From: an uncultured Lachnospiraceae bacterium | GTDB lineage: Bacteria > Bacillota > Clostridia > Lachnospirales > Lachnospiraceae | Direction of reading: 5' to 3' | Length of the DNA: 64,000 bases | NCBI GenBank assembly: GCA_947631685.1 | Contig: CANRMI010000001.1 | Location: 62,001-126,000, forward strand | Shown here: in pieces, positions 62,369 through 64,000 of the stretch | How the letters are laid out: every line of letters starts with the position of its first letter | How positions within the stretch are numbered: the first letter of the stretch is position 1 | The notes under the pieces: generated by a model | What the model was told of the DNA's origin: nothing | Databases searched by the model: none | What the model saw: the letters and a program-made list of their open reading frames with translations, nothing else | Program-made: the position numbers and the translations under genes

Positions 62369-64000
62369 TTGGAAAAGCTCTATGCGGACGTTATCATAGA
62401 TATTGCTCATGAAAAGCTGGATCGTCCCTTTCAGTACAGGATACCGGAGAGTATGCGGGATACGCTGGAAGAAGGGCAGTGCGTCAGCGTGCCTTTCGGA
62501 GCGGGAAACAAACTCCGTAAAGGTTATGTGGTGGCCGTCCGGAACACGCCGGACTGGGATGTGGAAAAGATCAAAGACATTGCGGGCCCGGCGCCGCAGG
62601 GAGTCTCCATTGAGGAAAAACAGATCCGGCTGGCGGCCTTTTTAAAGAGAAATTACGGCTCCACCATGATCCAGGCCATGAAAACGGTACTGCCTGCCAG
62701 GCAGTCGGTGCGGCCCCTGGAGAAAAAGAGCGTACGGCTTCTGCAGGATGAGGAGCAGGCTTTTAAAACCATGGAGATCTGCCTGAAAAAGCATCAGACG
62801 GCCAAGGCCAGGCTGCTGCGGGAGCTGCTGGAGTTCGCCAGCCTGCCCTATCCGCTGGTGACGGGGAAGCTCCATATCAGCCCGTCGACTATAAAGGCCC
62901 TGGAACAGCAGGGCATTGTGGCGGTGGAAAAGGAGAGCCGTTATCGCAATCCGGTCAGGCTGAAGGTCAGGCAGGACGAAAGAAAGACCCTGAGCAGGGA
63001 GCAGGCCTTAATCGTGGATACAGTGCTAAAAGATTTCGACAGCGGCAGCAGAGACGTCTATCTGCTTCACGGCATCACCGGAAGCGGTAAGACGGAAGTG
63101 TATGTGTGTCTGATAGAGGAAATATTGAAAAGGGGACGCCAGGCCATAGTCCTGATCCCGGAGATCGCGCTCACCTATCAGACGCTGATCCGGTTTTACA
63201 GCCGTTTCGGAGAACAGGTTTCCGTGTTGAATTCCTCCCTTTCCATGGGGGAGAAATACGACCAGTGCCAGAGGGCGAAAAACGGGGAGATCCAGGTCAT
63301 TATCGGCCCCAGGTCCGCTCTGTTTACGCCTTTTCCCAATATCGGCCTGATCGTGATAGATGAGGAGCACGAGGGCAGCTATAAGAGTGAGAACTCTCCC
63401 AAATACCATGCCAGGGAAACCGCCGAGGAGGTGGCCCGCCTGCATGGTGCCAGCCTGGTGCTGGGAAGCGCCACGCCCTCCCTGGAGGCATATTACCGCG
63501 CTATGCGGGGGGAGTACAGACTCTTTACCTTAAAGGAACGTCTGACCGGCGGCAGCCTGCCGGCGGTGTCCGTTGTGGATATGCGGGAAGAGCTGCGTCA
63601 GGGCAACCGCTCTATTTTCAGCAGAAAGCTGCAGGAACTGATGGCGGACAGGTTAGAGAAAAAGCAGCAGATCATGCTGTTTTTGAATCGGAGGGGATAT
63701 GCGGGGTTCATTTCCTGCCGCGCCTGCGGGCATGTGATGAAATGCCCCCACTGCGATGTATCTCTCTCAGAGCATAGAGGAGGCAGGCTGATCTGCCACT
63801 ACTGCGGGTATGAGGAGCCTGCGGTGCGGGTGTGCCCTCAATGCGGTTCCCGCTATATTTCCGGCTTCCGGGCGGGCACCCAGCAGATAGAAGAGAAGTT
63901 AAAAGAGCTCTATCCTGAGGCATCTGTTTTGCGCATGGATGCGGACACCACGAAATCAAAGGACGGCTACGAGCGGATCCTGTCCGCTTTTTCCGCGGGG
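62369..64000 (+). CDS. priA: Primosomal protein N' (replication restart helicase PriA), C-terminus off window
   Basis: First 544 codons, running off the right edge without a stop. The TTG start at 62369 follows AGGAGGGG. The N-terminal DNA-binding domain (ADVIIDIAHEKLDRPFQY) and winged helix lead into helicase lobe 1 with Walker A GITGSGKTEVY, DEEH, and the PriA zinc-binding insert with CxxC pairs (CRAC, CPHC, CHYC, CPQC). PriA restarts stalled replication forks. It is probably co-transcribed with murE. In this group def and fmt often follow, outside the window. Confidence 0.95.
   Translation, partial: MEKLYADVIIDIAHEKLDRPFQYRIPESMRDTLEEGQCVSVPFGAGNKLRKGYVVAVRNTPDWDVEKIKDIAGPAPQGVSIEEKQIRLAAFLKRNYGSTMIQAMKTVLPARQSVRPLEKKSVRLLQDEEQAFKTMEICLKKHQTAKARLLRELLEFASLPYPLVTGKLHISPSTIKALEQQGIVAVEKESRYRNPVRLKVRQDERKTLSREQALIVDTVLKDFDSGSRDVYLLHGITGSGKTEVYVCLIEEILKRGRQAIVLIPEIALTYQTLIRFYSRFGEQVSVLNSSLSMGEKYDQCQRAKNGEIQVIIGPRSALFTPFPNIGLIVIDEEHEGSYKSENSPKYHARETAEEVARLHGASLVLGSATPSLEAYYRAMRGEYRLFTLKERLTGGSLPAVSVVDMREELRQGNRSIFSRKLQELMADRLEKKQQIMLFLNRRGYAGFISCRACGHVMKCPHCDVSLSEHRGGRLICHYCGYEEPAVRVCPQCGSRYISGFRAGTQQIEEKLKELYPEASVLRMDADTTKSKDGYERILSAFSAG

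Noticed and set aside
1..64000. Prophage, transposon or CRISPR array
   Set aside because: No integrase, transposase, phage structural gene, Cas gene or regular repeat-spacer array was seen anywhere in the window.

Overview
The window looks like a chromosomal segment of an endospore-forming Clostridia bacterium, most likely Lachnospiraceae. The evidence is a Gram-positive PolC polymerase, a MurE with the meso-diaminopimelate motif DNPR, an unsplit sporulation sigma-K gene, the scfA/scfB ranthipeptide (six-cysteine) locus, HemZ and HemW, a TIGR04086 membrane protein, strong GGAGG ribosome binding sites, many TTG/GTG starts and a tRNA gene without an encoded CCA. Most of it is dense housekeeping DNA on the + strand.

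Layout. 1-2.2 kb: start of a probable chemotaxis receptor (minus strand), then a two-TM protein and a lipoprotein. 2.3-9.3 kb: a sugar-binding-protein-like sensor fused to HD-GYP, sn-glycerol-1-phosphate dehydrogenase, a GH2 beta-mannosidase and a degenerate EAL-HDOD protein. 9.3-18.4 kb: lepA, hemW, sigK, a degenerate HD-GYP protein, pilT, a T-rich degenerate repeat tract, a ComM-like ATPase and dprA. 18.4-20.7 kb: a divergent LysR/hydrolase pair with a clear LysR box, then a probable orphan antitoxin-like small RNA. 20.7-26.5 kb: ispG, polC and tRNA-Glu. 26.5-34.8 kb: a DtxR-family regulator, a polysaccharide deacetylase, a bactofilin, pyrH-frr-uppS-cdsA-dxr-rseP and a small kinase. 34.8-41.6 kb: apt-relA-MBL-DUF6020-hemZ from one strong promoter. 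41.7-46.5 kb: a minus-strand accessory block with a GT39-like mannosyltransferase-type membrane protein and a double-sensor histidine kinase whose reading frame breaks into a receiver/HD-GYP remnant. 46.7-51 kb: hisS, aspS, a phosphopantetheinyl transferase and a LURP-one protein. 51-54.8 kb: a Na/Pi transporter, a CNNM/HlyC protein and TIGR04086. 54.8-64 kb: scfA, scfB, secDF, recJ, murE and the first 544 codons of priA.

Themes. Cyclic-di-GMP type domains recur: two HD-GYP with intact motifs, one degenerate HD-GYP and one degenerate EAL. They lie near pilT and a chemotaxis receptor, which suggests surface motility or attachment control. The isoprenoid, phospholipid and envelope genes (ispG, dxr, uppS, cdsA, murE, rseP, secDF) form the core. 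Several blocks usually contiguous in this group are split or reordered. The most unusual items are the double-sensor kinase with an internal deletion, the orphan antitoxin-like RNA, the LacI-like-sensor HD-GYP fusion, the operator-like octamer cluster in front of scfA and the T-rich repeat tract.
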